Positions 54,734-64,000 are shown, counted from the first letter of the stretch. The stretch is DNA of 64,000 nucleotides from Roseiarcus sp963823165 (GCA_963823165.1 CAWGKV010000034.1:248001-312000); one strand, 5' to 3'. Numbers and translations: made by a program. Notes: generated from the letters alone by a model not told the origin.

Positions 54734-56710
54734 GTGAGATTGGTGTTTTTTCTTGCCGCTCTGCTGCCCGCTGCGCTGCCGCCGCTAGTCGCATTTGCCG
54801 CCAAGGCCCAGAGCGATGTCGCGATCGAGGTTGCATCGCCGGCAAGACTGGGCGGCGGCATTTTGCCGGCCGACCGTGACGCGAGCCCGAACTGGCAGAT
54901 GGCCGGGATGCTCTCCGCCGGCGGCATTCCGAACCGGACCACGGTTTGCGCCAGGGTCAGCCCTCTCGGCGAAGGCAAGGACGACACAGCCAATATCCAG
55001 AAGGCGATCGAAGCGTGTCCGCTCGGTCAGGTGGTTTTGCTCGCGGCCGGCGCCTTCACCGTCGACGAGGGCCACTTCATCTTGCTCGACAGGGGTGTAA
55101 GCCTGCGCGGCGCGGGGCCTGGCGTCACCACGCTACAGAGGACGAACGGCTGCAAGCCTCTGAGCCCCAGCAGCACCGGCGCCTGCGGCGCGGCCCCTTC
55201 GCCGATGATCATCGTGGGACCGCAACGCTGGAACAACGACACGACCTCGACGAACCTGGCCAGCGACGTCACGGCGGGATCATATTCGGTTCAAGTGGCC
55301 AGCGCCGCCGGCTTCTCGGTAGGCCAGATCGTGCTCCTGGACGAATTGTCCGGGGCGCAGTGGATGCCGGACGTGGGCCGGACAGATCTGATCTGGGCCG
55401 CCCCCGATTATCGCGTGACGTACAACATGCACTGGCCCGTCGCGCCGGGCGACGACCCGGGCAATTGCACCAGCACCGGCTGTGGCGGCAGCAATACTGC
55501 TTTCGCCTGGTTTTCGCGCAACGACCGGCCGACCTCGGAACATCATAAGATATCGGCGATCAAGGGGGATACGGTCACCTTCAATTCGCCGGTAACGATC
55601 TCCTATCGAACCAGCCACACCGCCCAACTTTCTCATTATCGCATGCGGCACACGACCAATGCGGGCGTCGAGAACATGACGCTCTCCAACGCCGATGATG
55701 GGCAGCTTCGGTTCGACTGGGCGGCCAATTCGTGGGCTTATCGCGTAGAATGCACAGCCTGGGGCGGAGAATGCATCGCGATCAACTCTTCGTTCCGCAT
55801 TCAGCTGGAGCAGTTTTACATCCACGACGGCGCGTGGTGCGAGCCGGGTGGAGGCGGCTATAACATAAGCCTGTCACGTGGATCATCCGAGATCCTGATC
55901 GAAAACGGCATTTCGGTCAGGTGCAACAAGGTCATGGTGTCGCGCAGCGCCGGAGCGGGTTCGGTGACTGCCTACAATTACATGGACGATGGCTATATCT
56001 GCTGCAACAGCTCCAATCCTCTTTTCGGGGCGGACCGCTGGCTGGAGATTGGATTAAATAATTCTCACATGGTTGGCGGGCACCACATGCTGTTCGAGGG
56101 CAATTGGGGCTTCAACATGGACAGCGATGTGACGCACGGGAATGCTATCTACAGCACCTATTTTCGGAATTGGTCCACGGGATATCGTTCTCGGTTCACG
56201 AACCCGTTTGATGGCGCAACGATCGATGATATCAATGGTTTGCCGCATCCTGGCGGCAACGGTCCGTTTCGTCCGGCGGCTACCCATATCTACACCTACT
56301 GGCATTCCTTTATCGGCAATGTCCTCGGCACGCCCGGGCACACGAGCGGATGGATTTATCACGGCGTTGATTTTACCAATCGCGCGGCCGTCTTTCTCCT
56401 GGGATACACCGACGATCAAAGATATCCCCATACGACGCACGATCCAAAGGCCGATTTTACCTTCTCCACCCCGCCGGGGACAACGATAGCCACGGGCAAC
56501 TATGACTACCTCAATAACGCGGTAAGCTGGGACCCGAACAATAGCGATCGCCTGCTGCCCAAATCGCTTTATCTGACGCACGAGCCGGCGTTCTTCAGCG
56601 CCGGGAGCGGCTACGCGTGGCCCTGGGTCAATCCGACCGGATCGCCGCAGCTCGACACGCTGCCAGCCAAGGCCCGCTACGACGCCGGGACGCCGTTCAC
56701 CCAACCCTGA
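54734..56710 (+). CDS. Secreted beta-helix protein, copy 3 (divergent paralog)
   Basis: A 658-aa exported protein, clearly homologous to copies 1 and 2 but diverged. Signal peptide MRLVFFLAALLPAALPPLVA with cleavage near AKA. Shared landmarks: GILPADRDASPNWQMAGMLS, GGIPNRTTVCARVSPLGEGK, DDTANIQKAIEACPLGQVVL, GVSLRGAGPGVTTL, the HHMLFEGNWGFNMDSDVTHG block, YSTYFRNW, and the ending LPAKARYDAGTPFTQP. GTG 54734 is preceded by GGAG at 9 nt and starts the signal peptide; the longer frame from TTG 54647 is rejected. Reading frame is intact. Predicted fold and role as for copy 1. Confidence 0.85.
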   Translation: MRLVFFLAALLPAALPPLVAFAAKAQSDVAIEVASPARLGGGILPADRDASPNWQMAGMLSAGGIPNRTTVCARVSPLGEGKDDTANIQKAIEACPLGQVVLLAAGAFTVDEGHFILLDRGVSLRGAGPGVTTLQRTNGCKPLSPSSTGACGAAPSPMIIVGPQRWNNDTTSTNLASDVTAGSYSVQVASAAGFSVGQIVLLDELSGAQWMPDVGRTDLIWAAPDYRVTYNMHWPVAPGDDPGNCTSTGCGGSNTAFAWFSRNDRPTSEHHKISAIKGDTVTFNSPVTISYRTSHTAQLSHYRMRHTTNAGVENMTLSNADDGQLRFDWAANSWAYRVECTAWGGECIAINSSFRIQLEQFYIHDGAWCEPGGGGYNISLSRGSSEILIENGISVRCNKVMVSRSAGAGSVTAYNYMDDGYICCNSSNPLFGADRWLEIGLNNSHMVGGHHMLFEGNWGFNMDSDVTHGNAIYSTYFRNWSTGYRSRFTNPFDGATIDDINGLPHPGGNGPFRPAATHIYTYWHSFIGNVLGTPGHTSGWIYHGVDFTNRAAVFLLGYTDDQRYPHTTHDPKADFTFSTPPGTTIATGNYDYLNNAVSWDPNNSDRLLPKSLYLTHEPAFFSAGSGYAWPWVNPTGSPQLDTLPAKARYDAGTPFTQP

Positions 56711-56735
56711 AGGGCGGGCTCATGGAAAGCCTCCG

Positions 56736-57506
56736 CTACTGGCCAGCATCTCGAAAAGCGGTTAGCGGATTTGTGTTGATCACCTTGAAGCCAAAATTTC
56801 TCAGCATTATAGGTATCTCACCTGAATTGCGGTTGGGGACCTCGTGCGTTTCCATTACTATTTGTAATATTTTCGCCGAAATCTTGCTATCAAGCGAATC
56901 AAGTATAGAATATTCTGCACATTCGCAATCTAATTTAAGTAAATTTATCGTGTCGCCTATCTCTGATATTATATCATTTATTGTTCTAGATTTCACTATT
57001 ATAGTCTTCGTATCTACGTTCATCCTGCCACCGACTGACTCCATCATTGTGCTGTAAGCAGATTTAGCATGAACGTAGAATGACATCTGTCCATCTTCGC
57101 CGCTAACTGCTTCATTAAACGGGATGATATTTTCAAAGTTGTTCAACTCAATGGTCTTGAGCAGTCGCGAATATACAACTGGATCAGGTTCAAAAGATAT
57201 CACTCTGCCCTTATTTCCAACCTTACGTGATGCAACGGCAGTAAATGACCCAAAATTTGCACCAATATCCAAAACAATGTCTCCGCCATTTAGCTTTATA
57301 TTGTTCATGAAATAGTCTTCTCTAATAACGTTTTCTAATATCGTATACCATTCACCGCTTTTTGCTCTCAAACTGAACTTTAAACCTTTGCATTCAGCAA
57401 CGTAATCATGCTTTTGTAATCTCATGGAATCTAAAACAAGTGGAAGTGGATTAGAGCTAAATCGACAGAGAGAAGCTACTTGTCGACATTTTGTTGTCGC
57501 GCGCAT
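56736..57506 (-). CDS. FkbM family methyltransferase, AT-rich
   Basis: A 256-aa SAM-dependent methyltransferase. Motif I is DIVLDIGANFGSFTAVASRK, followed by GRVISFEPDPVVYSRLLKTI and NIIPFNEAVSGEDG, the standard FkbM order. Near the end LLKLDCECAEYSILDSL matches the KIDVEGxE-type motif with Cys in place of Gly. Such enzymes often O-methylate sugars of surface polysaccharides. Base composition is far more AT-rich than any other gene here and codons differ (ATA, AAT, TTA common), so recent transfer is likely. It reads against its neighbours. Confidence 0.88.
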   Translation of the reverse strand: MRATTKCRQVASLCRFSSNPLPLVLDSMRLQKHDYVAECKGLKFSLRAKSGEWYTILENVIREDYFMNNIKLNGGDIVLDIGANFGSFTAVASRKVGNKGRVISFEPDPVVYSRLLKTIELNNFENIIPFNEAVSGEDGQMSFYVHAKSAYSTMMESVGGRMNVDTKTIIVKSRTINDIISEIGDTINLLKLDCECAEYSILDSLDSKISAKILQIVMETHEVPNRNSGEIPIMLRNFGFKVINTNPLTAFRDAGQ

Positions 57507-57844
57507 CTATGATCTCCAAGCGCAAGCCACCACCGCGAGATTCCCAAGCGTTGCATATCCGGGATCGGCTATGAAGACGTAGCGGGCGCCTGAGGATAGC
57601 CGAGCATAAAAATCCAGGCCAGTAAAGCACGGGTGCGTCTCGGCGAAGCCACCAGTTGCTTACGAAGATCATCAACGTTATATCGCCGTATTTGAATGCA
57701 TGCAAAGGTCGGGTACCTTGCGAAGCACGTCGCGCAAGCCCTCGCCACGGTCATCGATTCGTTCTCTCTTCACCAGCCTTGCTACCGATCTCGTTTCCTT
57801 TATTAAGATGGCCCTGGCACCAACGGCATTAGAGGATTCCGCGG
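57507..57844. other. Intergenic stretch, no recognised gene
   Basis: 338 bp between FkbM and the glycosyltransferase, both transcribed away from it. A minus-strand 61-codon frame (57569-57754) has no family or start signal. The composition changes from AT-rich to GC-rich near 57530. Confidence 0.4.
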
Positions 57845-58997
57845 ATGCATCGAATTGCCCTCGCGGTCCTGAGGGGACCGAGCGCCCGGAGCGAGCGTCT
57901 ACGTGACCCAACCGGGGAGCGGGCCGTGCGGGGCTATGTATTCGACGAAAAGTTCTCGCCGGTCTGGGACGAGACCCTGCTGGATAGCGCGCGAACAACT
58001 TCACGCGGGCCGGAATGGTGGCGCCTCGCCCTCGAGATCCACGCGCGAAGGGACGACTACGACGCAATCGTGACCTGGGGTGAGAGGTTATCGCTGGCCT
58101 TGACCATTGTGCAGCGATTCGCGCGCAGCAGAAAGCCGCATATCGCCATGATGTGCCAGTTCGCGAAACCCAACATACAGATCCCGCTGCGCCTGTTCGG
58201 CGGCAGCCTCCACGCGGTCATCACATGGAACTCGGTACAGCGGCGCTACCTGATCGAGCGGCTCGGCTTTCCTTCCGAGCGCGTCTACCTCATGCGCCAT
58301 TGCGTCGACCAATTGTTCTACAGCCCACGCGCCGCGGAGGAGGACACCATCTGCAGCGTGGGAGCCGAGATGCGCGACTATCCCACGCTCATCGAGGCGA
58401 TACGCGGGACCGATTTGCGCTGCCACATCGCTGCCGATCACGTGCGCATACCCCATCGAATCCGACTGGTGGCCGATCGCCGCGTGCCAGTCGACACGCT
58501 CTCGGTCCCCGCCGACGCGAAAATCACAATTGGGCGGAAGACGTTGCTCGAGCTGCGCGACCTCTATGCTCGTTCGCGCTTCGTGGTCGTGCCGCTTCTC
58601 CCTTCGGAGAGCGACAACGGAGTGACGGTTATCCTAGAGGCAATGGCCATGGGGAAGCCCGTCATCTGCTCCCGCACGCGCGGGTCAAGTCGACGTCATC
58701 CAGGACGGGGTGACTGGCGTCTACGTGCCCGTAGGGGATCCCGTGGCGCTGCGAGAGGCGATGCTGTCGCTGTGGAACGAACCGCAGAGGGCGCACGCCA
58801 TGGGCGCGCGCGCTCGGGCCTACGTCGAGCAGCATCACACGCTGGAACAGTTTGCCTTGAACGTTCGCGCCGCCGTAGAGGCGTCGCTAGAGGGCAGACC
58901 GGCTCCAAACTCATGGTGGAATGAAGAGACGTCGATCACGGCGCAGGCGCGTGGGGCGAATTTGAATTTCTCAGTGCAACCCGAGCGGTGCGGATGA
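57845..58997 (+). pseudogene. Glycosyltransferase family 4-like protein, frameshifted
   Basis: The first frame (57845 to about 58684) gives a GT-B-type glycosyltransferase: HAVITWNSVQRRYLIERLGF, VGAEMRDYPTLIEAI, LRDLYARSRFVVVPLLPSES and the acidic-motif region GVTVILEAMAMGKPVICS. The expected continuation QVDVIQDGVTGVYVPVGDPV lies in the next frame and ends at 58997. Deleting T58685 joins the two exactly (RTRG then QVDVIQDG), giving about 384 aa. Probable role is sugar addition in surface-polysaccharide synthesis. As read, the protein runs out of frame to 58924. Confidence 0.8.
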
Positions 58998-59072
58998 GCA
59001 GTGGAAGAGGGTTCCGTGGGTTCCACCGAGATATCTCGTCGAGGCGGACCGCAGGCTTACACTCCAGAAGAC

Positions 59073-60543
59073 TCATGGGCGTAGCCCTAAATCAGCCTTC
59101 CCACGGCTGAATCCGCGCAGGAGATCGACGTAGAACGCCTTCTGCCCGGCGACGAAGATTAGCACAGCAAAGAACGTGACGGCGAGCACGCCGGTCTCCA
59201 GGACAAGCCTTGGCAATGGCGAAAGGTGTCCGCCATACGTCAGCCGCACGGCGTAGGCGACCGCTCCCGCCATGACGCCACAGGCCAGCGGCCGGATAAC
59301 CGCCGCCCCGACGTCGCGCAGGGAAATCGCCGTGCGGTGCACGCACCACGCCACATGCGGAACCATCCACAGCACCATCACCGCCGAGTAGGCGAACGCC
59401 ACCCCCGCCGTGCCATACGGCAACCCCAACACGCAGCCCAGGATCAGGATGGGTGCGTAGACCAGCGTGATCTTGACGCTCCGCCGCACCAGCCCGAGCG
59501 AGTTGATCAGCCATGTCATTGGATTGAGGACGGCCATCACCACGATCGTCGGCGATAGCAGGCGGACGATCTCGGTCGCGGCCTGCCACTTCGGCCCCAA
59601 CAGGACGAGCACGATGTCGTCGGCAAACAGCGCGCAGGCGATCGTGATCGGCAGGGTCAGCCCGAGAGCGAACGAGAAACCCGTCAGAAAAAAGCTTCTG
59701 AGCCGGGCAGGTTCGTTCTGCAGGCGGGAGAGCGCGGAGAACGCCACCTCGCCAATCACCCCATTCAGACTGTCGGTCGGAATGCTGGCGAACTGGAAGG
59801 CCCGCCCGTAGATGCCGATGGCGTCGACGCCGAGGAACCGCCCGACCATCACTTTGTCTGCATTGAGGGCGATGTAGGCGATGACGTTGTTCAGCGTCAG
59901 CGTGCCCCCGAAGTGCAGCAGCGAGCGGATGCCGGCGCCGCGGGTCGGCATTCCTGGGACCCAACCTGCCGCCAGCCAGAAGCCGATGCTGGCGACAAGC
60001 GGGGCTGCCACCGAGGATGCGACGAGCGCCCAGTATCCGTAGCCGATTGCGGCTCCGCCGATGGCGATCGCGGTGCTGGCCATCAGCGACGCCACGCCGA
60101 TCACCGCCATGGCGGTGAAGCGCATCTGTCGCTGCAACAGCGCGGAGTGCTGTATCCCCACCGCGTTGAACAGGAACGCGGTCCCCAGCACCGCCGCAAC
60201 CCCAACCAGGCGAGGCTCGTCGTAGAACGCGGCAATGGCCGGCGCCGCCGCCAGTGTCACGAGCGCCAGCAGCGCCCCGAGCAGAACGTTGATCCAGAAG
60301 AGGTTCGAGTGTTGGTCCGTGGTGATGTCCGGGCGCTGCACGGCAGCCGCGGACAGCCCGAAATCACGGAACAAGGTCAGCATGCCGGTCAACGCCGTGA
60401 CCATGCCGACCAACCCGAAATCTTTCGGGCTCAACAGCCGCGCCAGCACGACGAGAGAACCCGTGCGCACCAACAGGTTGGCCGCTTGCGCAGCCAGCCG
60501 CGCCGCCCCGCCGCGGATAGCCTTTTCCTTTAGTATCGTGCAT
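59073..60543 (-). CDS. Lipopolysaccharide/exopolysaccharide flippase (Wzx/WzxC-like), frameshift near the start
   Basis: A polytopic membrane protein of the polysaccharide exporter family with about 12-14 helices, proposed to flip lipid-linked repeat units across the inner membrane. The main frame (59073-60473) reads GSLVVLARLLSPKDFGLVGM, NLFWINVLLGALLALVTLAA, ADKVMVGRFLGVDAIGIYGR and KWQAATEIVRLLSPTIVVMA, all typical. The usual N terminus (AIRGGAARLAAQAANLLVRT) is present upstream but has no start in that frame. ATG 60543 (MHDTKGK) is one frame off, and deleting one C at 60521-60522 joins them. Otherwise translation would have to start at an internal GTG (60473). Confidence 0.85.
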
Positions 60544-60888
60544 TGCGGGCGCGTGTTCCCGGTCCTGCACGCTTGGCGCTGCCTCGCCGAGGACGCTCGG
60601 TTCCGGGCTGATCACCGGCTCGGTCACTCCGATGCTGCAAACAAGGCTGGCTGGGGTTCGGTCTCTGATTCACGATCTGCTAATGAAAATTGATGCCAAG
60701 CGCATGATCTGCTACCCATAGGAGCGAAGAACTGATGGACTATCGGAAAACCACCGAGAAATGAATCGGTGAAATGAGCCAGGGGATGCATTCCCGAATA
60801 TCGGAGACGAACCGCTGTTCGGAGCTACGACACGCGCCAAAGCCGGGGCGCGTCGCGCGCCGCTTTGAGCGGCCCAACCCCTAAAGCA
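60544..60888. other. Divergent intergenic region between flippase and Wzy-like genes
   Basis: 345 bp with no supported gene. It should hold the promoters of the flippase (minus) and of the Wzy-like/acyltransferase genes (plus). Confidence 0.4.
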
Positions 60889-62227
60889 ATGATTGACAAA
60901 TTCGCACTCCTCCCGATCTTGGCCTGCATTTACTCTTTAATAGTGTCCCACTTGATCCCCTTTCTCACGCAATCCGGGACGCCCGCGGCCGAAAATACCG
61001 CGGCCGACGGCCGCATGGACACCAGAATTTTCTGGCCCGCCATGACTGTGATTTCCGTCACATTGGTCGCGCAAAACCGTTCTCGCCTTATTTTGCCTCC
61101 CAACATCAAGTGTCTGATCGCCTATCTTGCCTTTGCCGGCGCGAGCGTCCTGTGGGCTTTCAGTCCAGACCACTCGTTCATGCGATATCTTCAGCAAGTG
61201 ATGATTGTTACATCGATTGTTCTGCCTGCGATGCTGGCGTCTCGCAACAGTGGATATGATGCGGCCATGTTTCTCTGCTTCGCATTGGCTTTGATCTTGA
61301 ACTTGTACTTCGTGTACCAAGGCTCCGCGATGGTCGTCATGTACGGCTCAGGGGCTGGTGAACATCGGTTATCGAGGGATATTTCAACGGAAAAAATTAT
61401 CTTGGAGAATGTGCAGCCCCTGCTATTTTGCTGTCATTGAACGAAATATTCCAGCGGGGCTGGGGCGGCGAGCGTTCGGCGCCATTGTTGCCGTCATCGC
61501 CGTTTTGCTCGTCTATCTTGAGCAATTCAAAAACAGCGTTTGGGCTTGGCATTGGTTTCCCCAATATTTGCCTGGCTTACGTTGCTTGCGAGAAAGGCAA
61601 CGCGCCTTTCTCCGGCCATAATTCTATTGTCCGTACCGTTTTGCTGGATACGTGGCGTCCAGCGTATCGAACTTCGGCTTTGAACGCCTGTCATATATCC
61701 TATACCACGACTCGACTTTGACAGGCCGGACTATCATCTGGGATTTCGCGGAATCCGAGATCGCACGTAGTCCGCTCGTCGGTTGGGGATACCAGTCCTT
61801 TTGGCTGGTGCCGAACTCGCCCGCCTATACTGAAGCTCCAGGCTGGGTCAAGATGATGCCGAATGCCCACAACGGCTATTATGATACGATGCTGGAGATG
61901 GGGTACGTCGGCCTCGCTTTCCTGTTAGCCTTCATCCTCGCGACCCTCCATGCCGTCGGGCGCGTCGCAGACCGCGACCCGGGTCGGGCGCTGCTGCTGC
62001 TCTCGCTTGCTCTGTTTGTTATTCTCTAGAATTTTTTCGAAAGCATATGGATGCGCGGCTTCGAATTTTTGTGGGTGGTGTTTGTTATTGTCGCGGCCGA
62101 AATTGGTCGATACTGGCGGCCTTTTCCGCTGGGAAGGGCGGCGTACAGTTCGAGGCGCCAAAGACCGGGCAGTCCCGGCCCTTCACCAGGCGCGCGCATG
62201 CCTCGGCTGCGCATTGGGCTGTCGTGA
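60889..62227 (+). pseudogene. O-antigen ligase/polymerase-like (Wzy/WaaL) membrane protein, several frameshifts and one in-frame TAG
   Basis: Pieces in three frames assemble into one O-antigen-ligase-type protein. They are: FALLPILACIYSLIVSHLIP; FSPDHSFMRYLQQVMIVTSI; NIGYRGYFNGKNYLGECAA-like text around 61360-61410; RRAFGAIVAVIAVLLVYL; WLTLLARKATRLSPAIILLS; NFGFERLSYILYHDSTLTGR; and the Wzy_C core PLVGWGYQSFWLVP...PNAHNGYYDTMLEMGYVGLA. Most joins need one base removed (near 61353, 61381, 61532, 61564 and 61652). One join near 61460-61470 needs a 2-base change. TAG at 62027 then interrupts LALFVIL-NFFESIWMRGFEF; the frame resumes to 62227. Family role: polymerising or ligating polysaccharide repeat units in the periplasm. 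Confidence 0.75.
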
Positions 62228-62262
62228 CCATCCGCCCGGGAGTCGGCTCGGTCTACAAGCTC

Positions 62263-63506
62263 ATGGATGCAGTCGTGCTTTCGACGCCAGCGTCCGCGAT
62301 CCCGGCGAGCGCCAGCCCGGGGCCCAACCTGCGTGGGCACCTGCCGGTGCTGGACGGGGTGCGGGGCCTGGCCATTCTGATGGTCCTGCTGCTCCACTTC
62401 GTCGGCAACGTGCCGCCGAGCAACTCGGATCGAACGCGCCATCGTCGGCGTGACCAACTACGGGTCCTACGGCGTCGAGCTGTTCTTCGTCCTGTCCGGC
62501 TTCCTGATCACCGGCATCCTCTACGACACCCGCAACGAGCCCCACTACTTCCGCAACTTTTACATGAGGCGCGTGCTGCGCATCTTCCCGCTCTACTACG
62601 GCGTGCTGGCGCTCGTCTTCTTCGTGGCGCCGCTGATCCCGCTGCTGCGGGGGCCGACGCTGGACTACCTGGTAGACCGACAAGCATGGGCGTGGCTCTA
62701 CGCCGTCAACATCTACATCGCCAAGCAAGGGGAGTGGTCCTTCTCCTACCTCGACCACTTCTGGTCGCTCGCCATCGAGGAGCACTTCTACCTCTTCTGG
62801 CCGCTGGTGGTCTTCGCGCTGGCTCGCCGGCCGCGGGCGCTCATCGCGGTGAGTCTGGCGATCGCGCTGTGCGCGATGCTGGCCCGCCTGACCGGATCGC
62901 TCATGGGCCTGAGCTGGTGGACCACCTACACCCTGACCCCCTTCCGGCTCGATGGCTTGGCGCTGGGCGCGCTTCCTCGCGGTGACGGCGCGCCAGCCCG
63001 GGGGCCTGGAGCGGCTGGCGCGGGCCCTGCCGCTGGCGGTGGCCGTGGTCGGGGGGCTGCTGGCGGTCACCTTCGTCTGGACCCGCCTGGTGTCGCGCGA
63101 GGGGCTCGAGCTGGTCCTGCCAGTCCGGGCGGCGCTGATCCTGATGCTGCTGGCCTGCCTGCTGGTGTGGGCGCTCATCGCGCCGGAGCGGTCGGCCACC
63201 TCACGCTTCTTCCGCAGCCGCTCCATGGTCTTCCTGGGCACATACAGTTATGGCCTGTACGTTTACCATCACTTCATCTCGTACTATCTGACCACCAACC
63301 GCACCGACCTGGAGCTGGCGCGCTGGCTCGGCTCTCACATGGCGGCGGTGGCGCTGCAGGCCACGCTCGGCGTGTCCGCCTCGCTGGCCGTGGCCTATCT
63401 GAGCTACGAGCTCTTCGAGAAGCGGTTCCTCCGTTTGAAACGGCTGTTCGAGACGGCCAAGGAGCCGGCGCCTGAGCGTCCGGCTGCGGTGGGCGCCGAA
63501 GCGTAG
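62263..63506 (+). pseudogene. Acyltransferase 3 (OafA/YrhL-type) membrane protein, two single-base frameshifts
   Basis: O-acyltransferase that acylates surface sugars at the membrane. The start MDAVVLSTPASAIPASASPG leads to LPVLDGVRGLAILMVLLLHF, the family's first helix with DGxRGxA and the catalytic His. The next piece, NYGSYGVELFFVLSGFLITG, then FWSLAIEEHFYLFWPLVV, is in a second frame. The last piece, RFFRSRSMVFLGTYSYGLYV and YELFEKRFLRLKRLF, is in a third. Removing T62425 and C62972 gives one open protein of about 413 aa ending at 63506. Neighbouring Wzy-like and flippase genes suggest it decorates the same polymer. Confidence 0.85.
63430..63506 (+). repeat. Direct repeat, copy A (3' end of the acyltransferase gene)
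   Basis: The last codons of the acyltransferase (GTTTGAAACGGCTGTTCG ... GAGCCGGCGCC) recur at 63846-63925 with roughly three quarters of positions matching by eye. Confidence 0.55.
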
Positions 63507-63848
63507 GTCCAGAGCCCATCCCAGGCGCTGTTGTTCCCTTTGCAGCAGACCGCGACGAACAATCTCTTGACAAGAGCTTAAAGTTGTGTTCTTGATATGT
63601 TCGCAAGGCGCAGCAAAGGAGAAGGTTTTTGCCCTCTCCGGACGCGACGGCCGGAAACGCTTCACGTCTGGTGTAAGCCATTGAAAAAGCGAGAATCCTG
63701 AACGGATCTGGTTTCCCCTGGCGTTCCTTTTGCTTCCCCTGGCGTTCCTCTTGCTTCCCCGGGGCGCGGGGCTTCCTTCCCCGGGGGAGCGGCGGCCTTC
63801 CCGCGGCGTTCCAGGACGTTCCGCCAGTTCGCGGAAAAAAGCGAATCC
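63507..63848. other. Intergenic stretch before the right-edge gene
   Basis: 342 bp with no supported gene. CCCCTGGCGTTCCTTTTGCTT-like text is tandemly repeated twice around 63715-63755 (about 24-bp period), followed by the C/G-rich palindromic run CCCCGGGGCGCGGGG at 63757 and CTTCCCCGGGG near 63776. Confidence 0.4.
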
Positions 63849-63925
63849 TCAGTTTGAAACGGCTGTTCGGGATTCCAGAGAGCCGGCGCCCGAGGGCTTG
63901 GCTGCGCCAGGCGCGGGACCGTAGG
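63846..63925 (+). repeat. Direct repeat, copy B (degenerate copy of the acyltransferase 3' end)
   Basis: Contains GTTTGAAACGGCTGTTCG, then GAGCCGGCGCCCGAGG, and ends GGACCGTAGGTGCG, paralleling the acyltransferase end. It may be the trace of a second acyltransferase gene or of a duplication. It overlaps the antisense C terminus of the next gene. Confidence 0.55.
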
Positions 63926-64000
63926 TGCGCGCCAAGCACTGCTGGTAGTCGAGCGGCGGGGTCCATCCCAGGGTTTCCCGCAGCCTGCGGTTCTCGAAGC
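63849..64000 (-). CDS. Probable NAD-dependent sugar epimerase/dehydratase, C-terminal end only
   Basis: The minus strand is open from the right edge to a TGA at 63849-63851. It reads FENRRLRETLGWTPPLDYQQ, then CLARTYG and a low-complexity tail. The xNRRLRExLGWxPxxxxxxxLxxTY pattern is the usual end of extended short-chain dehydrogenase/reductase sugar epimerases, which supply nucleotide sugars for polysaccharide synthesis. Only about 50 residues are visible, so the call is tentative. The last 16 residues lie in the repeat copy and may not be original. Confidence 0.5.
   Translation of the reverse strand, partial: FENRRLRETLGWTPPLDYQQCLARTYGPAPGAAKPSGAGSLESRTAVSN

Overview
The window is high-GC DNA from an alphaproteobacterium. 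The best fit is the Hyphomicrobiales (Rhizobiales), judged from the sequence and order of the 2-oxoglutarate dehydrogenase operon, DnaA domain IV, PurC, DUF2093, the Hda-like protein beside an AI-2E transporter and purMN, ppk-ppx and the SUF operon. A Beijerinckiaceae or Methylocystaceae relative is a guess. No rRNA, tRNA or CRISPR array was found.

Layout. 1-6.5 kb: tail of sucD, then sucA, a YciI-like gene, odhB, a truncated MAPEG-like ORF and lpd, forming a TCA-cycle operon. 6.5-11.7 kb: envelope-related genes (CDP-diacylglycerol pyrophosphatase, L,D-transpeptidase, a Tat-signal isoaspartyl methyltransferase, a large membrane protein with a spermidine-synthase-like domain). 11.7-15.8 kb: an AT-richer intergenic region with a DnaA box and GANTC sites, then rhodanese, dnaA, DUF952 and pyrD. 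16-29 kb: housekeeping genes (oxidoreductase, purC, DUF485-actP, a flavin monooxygenase, glmM, pgm, DUF2093, rpsU, a TPR lipoprotein). At 21 kb a minus-strand 24-codon ORF carries a full-length Shine-Dalgarno sequence and is followed by a hairpin. 29.3-30.6 kb holds no recognisable gene. 30.6-41.5 kb: accBC, hda, AI-2E transporter, VOC protein, CDP-alcohol phosphotransferase, purMN and ppk-ppx. 41.6-46.9 kb: sufBCDST.

46.9-64 kb is accessory DNA. It starts with fragments of IS630 and IS200-type transposases immediately after sufT, where sufA might be expected. Three paralogous secreted beta-helix proteins follow. Copies 1 and 2 are near-identical tandem duplicates that also share about 155 bp of upstream sequence, and copy 2 has an extra N-terminal module. 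Next come surface-polysaccharide genes: FkbM methyltransferase, GT4 glycosyltransferase, Wzx-like flippase, Wzy/O-antigen-ligase-like protein, acyltransferase 3 and the end of a probable sugar epimerase. Together these look like an exopolysaccharide or O-antigen locus with dedicated secreted beta-helix proteins that may cut or modify the polymer; this is inference.

From sufD (45.06 kb) to the right end at least six genes are frameshifted, and nearly every break is best repaired by deleting one base. That one-sided pattern looks more like residual insertion-type sequencing error than natural decay and should be settled before these genes are called pseudogenes.
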